Below are positions 45,701-55,702 of a stretch of DNA of 64,000 bases, piece by piece (positions within the stretch are counted from its first letter, which is position 1; every line of letters starts with the position of its first letter). A program made the position numbers and the translations under genes. The stretch lies in the NCBI GenBank assembly GCA_949130495.1, contig OX422214.1, positions 253,398,187 through 253,462,186 of the forward strand, given 5' to 3'. Under the pieces are notes generated by a model. That model was not told the DNA's origin. It did no database searches and was given only the letters and a program-made list of their open reading frames with translations. Origin of the DNA: Sambucus nigra (Eukaryota; Streptophyta; Magnoliopsida; Dipsacales; Adoxaceae).

Positions 45701-46053
45701 AAGACGAAACTAAAGATTTAATTGTTGATAAGTCCAAACTCCAGATCGCCCAGGCAATGGAAACAATTGAGATCATGGAATTATTAACAGGAGAAGACAG
45801 GTGGTACACTGCCTACCACAAAGAAGACTTGATAATCCAAGCTGATGAGCCATTCAACGGAAGGCTCAAGAAAGAATCTAAAGACATGGTGGAGATAGCT
45901 TTGCCAGCCAGCCTCAGAACGGTAGGCCTTATTGATGAAACTTTCAATAATACCCTCCCAAATCAAGACAAGGCAGAAGAAGACACAGACACGACAAAGA
46001 AGGGCCCCTCAGTGGTGGATGAATTAATAAAGACGGAAGAATCATTTACCTAG
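42709..46053 (+). CDS. Pararetrovirus reverse transcriptase / RNase H ORF, 1114 aa
   Basis: The start is a continuation of the protease in a new frame (KANAFPEDYFL), then a helical linker. RT occupies about residues 260-460: RRMVIDYRQLNKNCEFD, KFDCKSGFWQIKMHPDS, MPFGYLNAPQVFQRRMD, and the catalytic YIDDIL (43879-43896). RNase H follows at about residues 540-665 (ETDASDKQWGAVYF, TAHEKEVLAIVRAIEKYM, VYTDSSYAV). A further 450 residues after RNase H (44704-46053) match nothing I recognise. The RT core is uninterrupted with intact catalytic Asp pair. The protein copies pregenomic RNA into DNA in the cytoplasm. Confidence 0.9.
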   Translation: MLQSICKANAFPEDYFLESTQEIYGKVANGDPFTLYFQTIPIYFKLGNQTNKTINHRFWIMDPRPSFTGNLILGQDFNSKYHPYTQYNDKILISDQEEFNIKAPLIDHKTAFDLMQVKPNYRPIKHQSSSAEHGGPRPTTQQEALEITKPLQKECKCPDQKCYKQIALIQQDILDQAQQTLLQIQAISKQKKMDIEVEKEKIRQLAEPTLGENPIAKWDKDQSYCEIIPINPDATINGGTYKKGYSQEDREEFKKDIEEMLKLGIIRESKSRHNSLAFYVQNESERKRGKRRMVIDYRQLNKNCEFDSYKIPDKNNLINLIEDRIIFSKFDCKSGFWQIKMHPDSITWTAFSVPQGKYEWLVMPFGYLNAPQVFQRRMDNIFRPYSEFCLVYIDDILVASKTEIEHVDHLKKIILELDKHGIFISERKMQLFQTEIDFVGMHINKGKLSLAEHITKKILEFPDQLKDRKQLQSFLGLLNCAADFIKDLASKRQSLTSKLKGTDKTNPFYWTEDDFKVIRQIKDAVKNIPLLELPNAEDQFIVETDASDKQWGAVYFAIDHQTKKKKLCRHSSGTFTDPETRYTAHEKEVLAIVRAIEKYMLFLRPKHFTVYTDSSYAVKFRDLDLSKSRTNRLIRWQQLLNGYDFSVIHIKGSKNTIPDIISREPMFTNTNIISYFMLQTEDLEDMSSSGTNRLNKDDVADYLRRVRPNAGVTQRQTHIQDSQERPILENFDDILVPPEKSRQEIISQNRLIGKMYFPQYRPDQRYPDLIKFRREFSEDENTLVDAIWWNVKNRLWIEFKQNLVAIAKFMRTQRLAVTQLSGNTVPRPQNQTYAQTLGEISKARPNDNFCYQKKTFKTKIVIPFGHNNLPLTEDFKTESNNIIDHFNMLLSGISGDALIVKGFFKDIPKIYLFGKSEMTHITLADHGFIGLVQIKDIEDSVALGKIVHEYVKKVEDFLPLFARIYQIAPSSCGGMRVEGFRLVRFSNYTFEDIEILSEDETKDLIVDKSKLQIAQAMETIEIMELLTGEDRWYTAYHKEDLIIQADEPFNGRLKKESKDMVEIALPASLRTVGLIDETFNNTLPNQDKAEEDTDTTKKGPSVVDELIKTEESFT

Positions 46054-46339
46054 ACCATGCTTTCCATAAAGCAAGAAAGACCCATGCCCCACATGGACCA
46101 CCAGACTGTTGAAGACTTTGTTTGATGCTCTTGCATTATTACAAAAAGACAAGACCTATGATGAAGACCTGGCATGCCTTTCTTTTCATAAAGGAAGGGT
46201 CCCTCCATTATCAAAAGATGTCTAAAGTTGTAGACCCAGTTGATAAAGATTCCCAAGACTATGCTGCTTTAATAATTTATGCTTTCAACCGGATTGCTTT
46301 TGGTAGCCGGTTACCAGTCATGTTGTAGTACCCTTGATC
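46054..46339 (+). promoter_or_regulatory. Pararetrovirus intergenic region, upstream promoter part
   Basis: Non-coding sequence between the RT ORF stop and the TATA box. It would hold the enhancer part of a pregenomic RNA promoter. I see no unmistakable as-1 (tandem TGACG) element. Confidence 0.5.
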
Positions 46340-46347
46340 TATAAAAG
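46340..46347 (+). promoter_or_regulatory. TATA box of pararetrovirus pregenomic promoter
   Basis: TATAAAAG within GATCTATAAAAGGGAGC. A start about 30 nt downstream (near 46372) is expected. Strong TATA boxes in this intergenic position are typical of caulimovirid pregenomic promoters. Confidence 0.7.
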
Positions 46348-46417
46348 GGAGCGTCCATTTGTGTTTAAGATATCAGTAGTTAGAGAGTTAGAGAGATAAC
46401 AAGACTTCTATGCTTGT

Positions 46418-46423
46418 AATAAA
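46418..46423 (+). terminator. Pararetrovirus polyadenylation signal
   Basis: AATAAA lies about 75 bp after the TATA box, so it would be in the terminal redundancy of pregenomic RNA and be skipped on first passage. A second AATAAA follows at 46497-46502. Confidence 0.55.
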
Positions 46424-46903
46424 TGTTATGTATATGAGTGAGTAAACCTCTCATAGTTAGGGGAAAGGGGAGAGTTGTAGTTACTTATGATATGCAATAA
46501 AAGTATTTTCTTTTCCAGAAATCTCTTATGTTAAGTTGTTATTATTTTCCAAATTGTCTCCAACTTTCTGTTCATAGAGGACTATTGTGTTGAACCTCTG
46601 GTGTAGCACACAAGGTGTTATACTGGTGAACCGCCGTCAGGTGTCGATTTGCCGTGAGCCATTAGCCAGGGTGGGCGTTAGGCATGAAGGCGTACAGGCA
46701 GGAAACGGGTCAGCCGCCAAAGTAGTGGATTGAGGTGCAACACATAAAGAGAGAGTTGTAGGAGGCCAAGACCGGAGAAGAATAGTAACAAAGCTGAAGA
46801 GACAAAGGGAAGAAGATAAAGATATTGCAGACCAGAAGGAAGGTATAAACTCGAACCAAACCCTTAACTATTTTACATAATATTGTTTTAAGAAAAATCT
46901 TAT
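46424..46903 (+). other. Pararetrovirus leader-like region
   Basis: A stretch of about 480 nt without a long ORF between the polyA signal and the 243-aa ORF. It holds several short ATG-containing frames, as caulimovirid leaders do. I did not compute a secondary structure. Confidence 0.45.
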
Positions 46904-47635
46904 ATGAGCTTACAAATCACTAAAGACTTTTTAGATTTTGTTAATCAAACAAGTTTAGACTTAACTAGAGAAATTCAAGACTGGACTCTTACAGACCCTA
47001 AAGATAAAGAACTTATAGAATCTGCTTTAGTATATGCAGGTGGTACTTTTAAATACATAGACCAGATCATTGAGTGGTTAGGAAGAGAAGTACCTAGAAT
47101 AGAAATAATCAGAACAGGAATCCGTGACCTCTTTAGACGAAAATTAAGAACTGAAGAATTTACAGAAGAATTGTCAAGACCTGAAAAGTATCTAGAATAC
47201 ACTAGGATACTTGAAGATAGTATAGACGTATTAAAATTTGTTAGAAGTAAAAGGTTAGCTGAAACAAAGACTATTTTAATTAGAGCCGGAGGAATCCGTC
47301 CTCTCCTTAAAAACGTAGAGACAGCTGCCCCAAGAACATACCGTAGATTTTTGTCATCTTATGGTGATAATAATTTAGACGAATTTATAGATAACGATAT
47401 AATCGATATTGTTAATCAAATATATAAAGAAACTAGACAGATAAACCCACGATACCGTATAAGGTATTTAAGACTAGAATATTTTCCAGCAAAACCTATT
47501 TCAATTTCTAGACTTCCAGAAGAAACTATTTATATAGGTAATCCTCGCTATTCAGAATTCCAGTACGATAGTGACGGAAGAAGCTTGAGAAGTAGCAGCA
47601 GCCCTGAAACTTCTACAATTAGACTTCCAGATTAA
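46904..47635 (+). CDS. Pararetrovirus ORF of 243 aa, unknown function
   Basis: An intact ORF starting MSLQITKDFLDFVNQ and ending with an Ser-rich tail (RSLRSSSSPETSTIRLPD). It is predicted mostly helical in the first 170 residues, with many Arg/Lys (FRRKLRTEEFTEELSRPEKY, LKFVRSKRLAETKTILIRAG), and has no Cys-rich or enzymatic motif. Its place, after the promoter and leader but before the primer site in circular order, recalls the first ORF of badna-/tungro-like viruses or a translational-helper gene. I cannot choose between these. AT-rich codon use is like that of the other viral ORFs. Confidence 0.7.
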   Translation: MSLQITKDFLDFVNQTSLDLTREIQDWTLTDPKDKELIESALVYAGGTFKYIDQIIEWLGREVPRIEIIRTGIRDLFRRKLRTEEFTEELSRPEKYLEYTRILEDSIDVLKFVRSKRLAETKTILIRAGGIRPLLKNVETAAPRTYRRFLSSYGDNNLDEFIDNDIIDIVNQIYKETRQINPRYRIRYLRLEYFPAKPISISRLPEETIYIGNPRYSEFQYDSDGRSLRSSSSPETSTIRLPD

Positions 47636-47818
47636 TTAGACTTTAAAATAAGCTTAAAAGACGTTAGAAAGCATTGGGGTAAAAATTGATATTTCCCAAA
47701 ACTTAGAAAAAGACAAAAGACATTGCGGTCCCAAAAGGTGGTCCTAAATAGACAAAACGGTCCCTAGATAATTCTTGGACGGTAGCGGTCCGTAAACTAG
47801 GTCCGTATACGATCCAGC

Positions 47819-47893
<75 letters not shown>

Positions 47894-47913
47894 CTGTTAG
47901 TTATATTAATTAT
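47819..47913. repeat. Right flank of the provirus: (CT)n(TA)n plus 23-bp inverted repeat
   Basis: A CT run (to about 47843) passes into a TA run (to about 47890). Then 47891-47913 is an exact inverted copy of 37731-37753. So the provirus sits at the centre of a palindrome-like TA-rich site. Confidence 0.9.
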
Positions 47914-48690
<777 letters not shown>

Positions 48691-49145
48691 TGTATGAAAA
48701 TAGAGTAGGGTTTTTATATATATATACAGAATATATGAATTTTGAAAAGAAAAAAAAATTTACTCGTCAATACGTACCTGGACGACTGAAAGCAGAAGCA
48801 GGTATGTTTTTCAATTGCATGAGATGGCTGACTAAATTTATAAGGGGCAGCAGGTTTATCACATATGAGTTTCATGATTGATGGATTCTTTCAATATATA
48901 TCGTTTTTGTATCAGGGGTAAATAAGGAAGTATAATAAAAATTTAGAACCGTGGCTTTCTCTTCTCTCCATTTCTTCCCATATTGGACGGAAAGTTTTGT
49001 AGAGAAAATTTTGATTGAATCTACAAAAACTTTCTCTCCTTTTCTCTCCCTTTCCCTCGGAACTAAACTCCCAAACGGAGGAAATACTAAACTTTCTCTC
49101 CCTTTCCTTTCTTTTCTCTCCATTTTAAAACTCTCAAACAAGCTC
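48691..49145. other. Right part of the PIF/Harbinger-like element, no gene
   Basis: It holds purine/pyrimidine-rich subterminal sequence with repeated CTTTCTCTCC motifs and the candidate right terminus. No coding sequence is recognised. Confidence 0.45.
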
Positions 49146-49148
49146 TTA

Positions 49149-49596
49149 GGCTTGAGTTGTTTGTTCGAGGGAAGGGAAATTAGGGAGTTTTTTATTTTAA
49201 AAAATAAAGTTTTAATTTATATTTATAAAAATACTCCACTTTTCAACATATTTATAAAAATATTACACTTTTTAACTTGGAGTTTAATTAAGGCTAAAAT
49301 ATGTAATTAATTGAAACACATTTACCAAATGCGATTTCAATTAAAATATTAAAATTAAATATGCAGTTGAAAAATGTGTATTCAATTTGTATTTTTTAAA
49401 TTAATACGCGGTTGGTAATCGTGAATTCAGGCCAATATATATAATCATTTCCTTCGCACAGTAAATTGCGTACTTCTGAAAAAAAGCAACCAATTTTTCT
49501 CTCGACTCTATAAATTCCTCAAACCTCCTCCTGCTAAACACCCTCGCCTATGAGTAAACTAATCTTGCAACCACCTGTACCACCTTCATTCCAGCG
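49149..49596. other. Unassigned AT-rich DNA; candidate original ELP1 upstream region
   Basis: If the PIF-like element ends at 49145, this is the host DNA once adjacent to the ELP1 leader. I see a possible TATA-like CTCTATAAATTCC near 49505 on the plus strand, which does not point at ELP1. No gene. Confidence 0.35.
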
Positions 49597-49838
49597 TGTA
49601 TGTATGGTGATAAATTAATTTATTATGATAAATGTATTTGATGAGATAAACCTTTTATTTCATTTTTTATCAGAATTGTTGTATTTTGTATTACTAATGC
49701 CAAATGTCTTTTTATATATTGTGTATGTATGGTGATAAATTGGGTTATTGTCATAAATGTATTTGGCGTGATATATTTGTTCTGATAAATCCTTTATTTG
49801 CCTTTTTTTTTATCAGAGTTGTTGTATTTTGTAATGTG
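49597..49838. repeat. Imperfect tandem duplication of about 130 bp
   Basis: TGTATGTATGGTGATAAATT occurs at about 49597 and 49727. Both copies go on through ATAAATGTATTTG and TTTATCAGA(A/G)TTGTTGTATTTTGTA. Confidence 0.85.
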
Positions 49839-49859
49839 GATTCACTGCTCCAATTGTTG

Positions 49860-50850
49860 TGTATTTGAACCAAGTTTATGTATTATGTATTACAAGTGTC
49901 AGGCATCAGCTTGATATGTTAGTGTATTTGGGTGAACACTTCAGTGAGATCCTAGAGGAACACGAATCGGATCTCAGTAACTACAACGAGGCAATTCAAG
50001 ACAAGGACTTCAAGCTTTGGTTAAAGGTTATTAATATTGATATGGAATCGATGTATTCGAATCATGTTTGGGAGCTTGTAAACTTTCCAAATGGGATAAA
50101 ACCCATCGAATATACAGGAAGAAAATAAGGTTGATGGGAAGTTGGAAACCTTCAAATCAAGGTTTGTTGTTAAAGGGTTTACTCAGAAATAGGGGATCGA
50201 CTATGAGGAGACCTTCTCGTCGGTAGCCATGATAAAGTCTATCTGAATTATTATATCCATCGTGGCTCGTCTGGATCTCGAGATGTAGCAAATGGGCTTT
50301 AAGACTGCGTTCTTGAATGGTAGTCTTAACGACTGCATTTATATGGTACAACCCGAGGGATTTATAGCCAGTGGTATAAAAGTAAGGTGTGCGGGCATAA
50401 GATATCCATTTATGCACTTAAGCAAGCGCCAAGGTCTTGGAACATTCATTTTTATCAGGCAATTAAATCTTTTGTTTTTGACCAATGTCCGGATGAAACT
50501 TATGTATATAAGAAGCGTAACAGAAAATGTGGTGATATTTATAGTACTATACATTGATAATATTCTCATAATCGGGAACAATGTAGGTGTATTGTCTAGT
50601 ATAAGAGTGTGGTTGTCTAGTCAATTTGATATGAATGACTTAGGAGGATCCAATCATATAATTAGACTCAGGCTTACGCGTGATTGGAAAAGCTGAATGT
50701 TGGGATTATCCCAAGCCACTTATATTGATGATGTTCTCAAAAGGTTTAGTATGCAAGATTCCAAGAACGGGTTCTCCCTTTAAAGCATGAAATTTCTTTA
50801 CCTAAGGATCAGTTTCCTATGACACCTAATCCGATATAGAGATGAGGAAT
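49860..50850 (+). pseudogene. Ty1/Copia reverse transcriptase relic
   Basis: Broken frames carry copia-type RT motifs: LWLKVINIDMESMYSNHVWELV, then KSRFVVKGFTQK and GIDYEETFS, KTAFLNGSLNDCIYMVQPEGF, ALKQAPRSWN and YIDNILIIGN (the D-D box reads D-N). At least three stops and several frame changes are present. No LTRs or integrase are seen. Confidence 0.85.
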
Positions 50851-50859
50851 ATACCTTAT

Positions 50860-51259
50860 CACTACACTAAAACGGGCGATTTGCAAGTGTTTTAAATACT
50901 TGCAAATCGGCGCGTTCTAAAAAAATTGCAAGTGTTCAAAACCACTGCAAATGTCATTTTCAAGTGTTTGTTGGGAACACATTTCCGTTTCAGAAAACCG
51001 TTAAAAAAAATTGCAAGTGTTCTGAACAATTGCAAATGCAAATTTTGCAAGTGTTTAGAACACTTGAAAAATTCAACAAGCATTTTTAATTTACAACAGT
51101 TATAAACACTTTTAAATGAAAAAAAATATTTTTCCCGTAACAGATCAAAACACTTACAAATAGTAATATGTAAGGAAAAAATATTCATTTTTTAAGTGTT
51201 ATAAACCGTTGTATAAATTAAATATGAAAAAAAATAAAAAACTATCCACCACGTGTCAC
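50860..51259. mobile_element. CACTA-type transposon terminus
   Basis: It begins CACTACACTAAAACGGGCG. The subterminal region has many copies of TTGCAAGTGTT and its inverse (50880-51075), including a 12-bp palindrome CGATTTGCAAGT / ACTTGCAAATCG. Terminal CACTA with clustered short subterminal repeats is the hallmark of En/Spm-type elements. The opposite end is not visible because a Tat-type LTR starts at 51260. Confidence 0.65.
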
Positions 51260-51776
51260 TGTTGATACAAAAATTAGTCAGTTGACGTGGACCAATTACC
51301 TGAAGACATGTATCAATATACGGGGCAAATACATACTTTCACCAAGCTAATCAAGCGTCCCGAGCTACTCAAGAGTCTCGAGCTACTCAAGCATACCGAG
51401 CAACTCAGGCGGTCCGAGCTACTTAGCGTGCAGAGCATCTAACCAAGAAAACCAAAAGGCAACTACGCATTCAATGAACGTCAGATTTAATGCGCATTAT
51501 TATTGTACAGATGTATATGTCTACTAAATGACAGCTTATTGCCTTTTCATATGGACAGCCTCAAGGCTATAAATACATTGTAACCCCGTCATAAGGAGGG
51601 GACTTTTGGATCTCTTTGTAAACCTATCATCGAGATTCAAGGTAAACAATCAGCAATAAAACAACAGTGGACGTAGGCCATTTTGATAGCCGAACCACTT
51701 TAAAAACCATTGTCTTATTTATTCATTTTTATCTGTGATTGATTAATTAGATAGAATCTAATTTTTTACATCAACA
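51260..51776 (+). repeat. 5' LTR of the Tat-type element
   Basis: Starts TGTTGATACAAAAATTAG and ends TTTACATCAACA (terminal TGTTGAT/ATCAACA inverted repeat), 517 bp. A TATA-like CTATAAATAC lies at 51568-51577. Confidence 0.85.
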
Positions 51777-51779
51777 GAT

Positions 51780-51796
51780 TGGCGCCGTCTGTGGGA
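51780..51796 (+). other. Primer binding site of the Tat-type element
   Basis: TGGCGCCGTCTGTGGGA lies three bases after the LTR end. This non-Met primer site is usual in the Tat/Athila branch. Confidence 0.85.
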
Positions 51797-51837
51797 AACG
51801 ACTATACTTAGCGTTTTTTACCAAAAACTCATCATCT

Positions 51838-53699
51838 ATGGCTGAGATTCCAGAATCCAGTAATCTAAACACTGGGGTCCCACCAAACCCCTCTACTCCA
51901 CCAAATATTCAAGATCTGGCTGACATAATGATTAATTTAGCCCAAGGGAAACGACCATGCAAGAAACCATGCATCAACTTATACAAACTGTTCGAGATGG
52001 AGTGCCCGCCCAACCGAGACAACGAAGCATTCAGAGAAATACCCATCTGCCATCTTCAAGAACTAGACGAACGATATTCCTAGAAGTTTCTCAATCTAGG
52101 CGTACTGGTTCATATCGCACTGAGAGATCTAATAATCCTTCGTATCAACCTGGCCGGACTTCATCAGTATGAGCTACAGATTCTCAACGGAATGTCACTC
52201 TAACTCCAGAACGGACTAGTGCTCTGGAAAGGTTGAGTATAGTCTCTCCTTTTGATCGATTGGTCCCTAGGAGGAATAGAAACCCTCCTAGGATCGCATC
52301 GAGGAACTCTCAACGTCCATCCGATCTAAGGGAAGGTTCTGCCCAATAACGTCCAACAGTTCGTAATGAAAGGTCTCAAGAGGAAAACTCAGTGCGATCA
52401 GTCGCTCGAATAAATAGGCCCGAAGCGGGAAACGATGCATGAAAAGGTTTTATTCAAAGGTTGGAAGACAGGTTAGAGGAAATGGCTAAGGCCAAGAATC
52501 CTATACAAAGAACTTTTATCCAAGGGACACCCTTTATGGAGGTAATTGTGGATTTTCCCACACCATCAAAATTCAAAGCTCCTATGGTGACACCTAAATA
52601 TGATGGAAAAACTGATCATGTCCTCCATATAGATCAATACCAAGCTGCTACCGATATCTATGCGGTTCTAGATGAGATGAGAATCAGGGTATTTTCAGGA
52701 ACTCTCATCGGGTCAGCTCAGATATGGTACAACAACCTTCCTCGGGGGAAGATTGCGACTTTCCATCAGCTGGCAGACCTTTTTATAGGGAATTTCTGTT
52801 TTGAAGCGAAGCCAGTTAAAAGAGTAGCACACTTACTGAGCGTTAGACATAAGACAGAAGAAAGTACCTGGGACTATATTACTCGTTTCAATAATGAGAA
52901 ACGTGAGGTGAGTGATTACGAGGAGAAGATAACAATTATTGCTCTGATGAGTGGTCTGTTACTGAACAAGTTGTACTATACTTTGACCAAGGATCCGCCT
53001 AGGACCATGGCAGAACAGATGGCTAAGGCAGCCAAGATCATGAACGCTGAGGAAGTTATGGCTGCGAAGAAGAATACAGACACTAAGGAGACCAAGGTTA
53101 AGGGTAGTAAAACTGAGAAGAAGGATCAGAAGAATAATGGTGGCAGCAAGCAGTCAAAAGGCAAACAAACGCTGGAGCATATGAGGAAGTATGGGAATTA
53201 TACTCCCTTGAAGGTAGATATAAATCACATTCTGAAGAAGATCAAGAACAACGAGGAGCTAACCAGGCCATAGAAAATGAAGGCAGATCTTGACAAAAGG
53301 GACAAGTCCAAATATTACGAGTTCCACAAAGACGATGATCATATGACCAAACATTGCATAGCTCTCCAGAACGAAATCGAATCACTCATCAGGCGAAGAA
53401 AATTGACTAAGTACGTTGATCGCCAAAGTGGTGGAAAAATCAGCGACAGAGGAAGGCAAAGATCTAAATCTCCTCGACGAGCAAAAGATGATAAGAAGAG
53501 AGATCACGAAGACGATCCAAAAGATTATCCCAATCTCCCCAAAAGGCCAAGACAGCCCGAGCGCGAGGTATTTTTAATCCATTTTGGATCATTTGAATGT
53601 AATGTCATTACAGGTGGAGATGCAGGGATGGAGATCTTATCGCGGAGAGAAAAGATTATCTCAATGAGGTCCAAGCTTGCTCTTACATACAACGCATAA
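51838..53699 (+). pseudogene. Tat-type gag (broken)
   Basis: The start at 51838 (MAEIPESSNLN) comes just after the PBS. Frame breaks occur near 52083-52460. The capsid-like core is in 52461-53273 (DEMRIRVFSGTLIGSAQIWYNNLP, FHQLADLFIGNF, EESTWDYITRFNNE), followed by Lys-rich sequence. 53277-53699 has KYYEFHKDDDHMTKHCIALQ, a degenerate knuckle-like CEFH..HGHxTxxC motif in which the first Cys is replaced. A stop at 53271-53273 and another at 53697 divide it. Confidence 0.82.
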
Positions 53700-53701
53700 A
53701 C

Positions 53702-54106
53702 TTGGCTGAAGATGCTCGCCCGAGGAAGGTGAATAGGGATAAACTGGTCATCGACTTTTCTAAGAACGACCTGGTAGGTTTACTATATCCTCATGATGAC
53801 CCCTTGGTGATCAAGATGAGAATGAAGGATATGGTGATTTCACGGGTATTGGTGGATAATGGTAGCTCGGCAGATATCATGTTCTACCCATGCTTCGACA
53901 GCTTGAATTCGAAGTTAGCCCAGTTGGAGGCATATCATAGGCCCCTCCTCGGTTTTACTGGCAAAAAGGTTTTTCCACTTGGGACGATCAAGTTGGACAT
54001 GCTTATTGGTACATGGCCTGCTTGCCGAACAAAAAGAGTACGCTTTTTCATAATGGATAAAACGTCCAATCAACCTACAACATCATCACGGGGAGGGTAT
54101 GTCTGA
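53702..54106 (+). pseudogene. Tat-type aspartic protease (fragment)
   Basis: IDFSKNDLVGLLYPHDDPLVI precedes the active-site segment VLVDNGSSADIMFYPCFDSL (about 53840-53900), the D-N-G-S form usual in this lineage. The frame is lost after about 54106. 54107-54577 is degenerate linker toward RT. Confidence 0.82.
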
Positions 54107-54577
54107 AGAAGTTCGAGGCAGTGCCATCTACTGTACATTAATGTTTAAAAGTTCCCAACCAATTTCGAAGTGGGAGTTATGAAAGGCGACCAAAAAGTAG
54201 CTCGGGAATGATATTATTCATCTGTCGAACATGAAGAACTAGAAGAATCCAGGAAGAAGACTACTACGTATCAAGTGGATGAAACAGAAGATGCAGAGAT
54301 TGAAACATTAGACCCTAGAGACGAGTCTCAACTCGTGAAGGGCTAGGTCATGGAAGCTACAGAGAATATCATGTTGGACGATGAGCAGTCAGAACGAAAA
54401 ATCCAAATTGGTGCATCATTGGACGTATCGATAAAGCAGGAACTGGTAGCATTTCTAAGGCGCATAAAATAGACTTTTGCATGGAGTCATGAAGACATGC
54501 CAGGGATAGACCCGAGTTTCATATGCCACGAGATCAACGTTAACAAGGAAGTCAAGCCAGTGAAGTAGCGAAGAAGA

Positions 54578-55672
54578 GTGTTCAACCTTGAGAAGAACCA
54601 AGCCATACAGGAAGAAGTAGAAAAACTGCAGAAAGCCTTTTTTATTGAGTACGTCAAGTATCATGATTGGCTAACAAATGTGGCGATGGTAAAGAAGAAA
54701 AATAATAAGTGGAGGATGTGTGTGGACTTCACTGATCTTAATAAATCCTGCCCAAAGGATCATTTTCCTTTGCCCCGAATCGATCAGCTGGTGGATGCTA
54801 CATTGGGGCATGAATTATTGAGCTTCATGAATGCTTATTCTGGTTACAACTAGATTAAAATGAAACCAAAGGACAGGGAAAGTACCTATTTTATCACCCC
54901 AAGGGGAACTTATTGCTATAATGTTATGCCTTTCGAACTTAAAAATACAGGTGCAACATACCAGCGGCTGATGAATAAGGTGTTTGCAGAGCAAATCGGT
55001 CATAACATGGATGTTTATGTTGACGATATGCTGACAAAAAGCAAGAAAGTTGATGACCATTTAGTTGACCTGGGCCAGACTTTTGATCAACTAGAGAAAT
55101 ATCAAATGAAGTTGAATCCCACCAAATGCATATTTGGAGTACGAGAAGGCATGTTTCTCGGATATATTATTAACCAACGAGGCATCGAGGCGAACCTTGA
55201 AAAGATCAAGGCCCTACTGGAACTATGATCTCCAGCTATGAAAAAGGAGGTGCAAAGTCTCACAGGGCGAGTTGCAACACTTAACAAATTTGTGTCATGA
55301 GCAACAGACAAATGCCTCCTATTTTTCAAAACACTTCGAAAAAATTTTGAGTGGAATAATGAATGCGAGGAGGCCTTTCAAGAGTTGAAGAAATATCTGG
55401 GGACACCTCCATTATTATCTAGACCAGTGATGGAAGAACGGCTATACTTGTATCCGACGATTTCAGATAACGCAGTTAGCTCAGCATCGATAAGAGTGGA
55501 GGGCGGAGTGCAGAAACCAGTCTATTACACCAGCAAGGCCTTCCGAGGAGTAGAGATCAGATATCCAAGACTGGAAAAGTTAGAACTAGTATTAATCGAA
55601 GCAAGCAGAAGGATGAGGCCATACTTCCAAGCCCACACTATAGTAGTGTATACTGATATGCCATTAAGATAA
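54578..55672 (+). pseudogene. Tat-type reverse transcriptase and first RNase H
   Basis: RT motifs: VEKLQKAFFIEYVKY, NNKWRMCVDFTDLNKSCPKD, then a stop at 54851-54853 after NAYSGYN, then GTYCYNVMPFELKNTGATYQR and the catalytic VYVDDML (about 55015-55035). RNase H I follows (55385-55672: RPVMEERLYLYPTISDNAVSS, KPVYYTSKAFRG). Stops near 55228 and 55672 break the frame. Confidence 0.85.
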
Positions 55673-55702
55673 GCTCTGCACAAATCGGAGAAATCGGGAA
55701 GA

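Larger units (their letters stand above)
37773..47818 (+). mobile_element. Endogenous pararetrovirus (Caulimoviridae), about 10 kb
   Basis: One linear, nearly genome-length copy. In order: primer site (38006), coiled-coil ORF (38058-38558), movement/coat ORF (38527-41625), zinc-knuckle/protease ORF (41555-42760), RT-RNase H ORF (42709-46053), TATA and polyA signals (46340-46423) and a 243-aa ORF (46904-47635). There are no LTRs and no integrase, while a 30K-type movement protein and RT-RNase H occur together, which is diagnostic of the family. The genus is not assigned: the size is at the upper end for the family and the tail after RNase H is unusual. Frames are long, so the copy is fairly young, but it is split at two frame changes. 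It is flanked by TA and CT/TA repeats, a setting known for some endogenous caulimovirids. Confidence 0.92.

Noticed and set aside
37773..47818. Reading the RT-bearing block as an LTR retrotransposon
   Set aside because: No LTRs, no integrase, and a movement-protein-like domain plus caulimovirid primer site are present. A pararetrovirus fits better.
49069..49090. AAACTCCCAAACGGAGGAA as the right end of the PIF-like element
   Set aside because: It matches the left terminus (CCTCCTTTGCGAGTTT) well, but the flank is not TTA. The end at 49145 has TTA. I keep this as an alternative; similar repeats inside the end could explain it.
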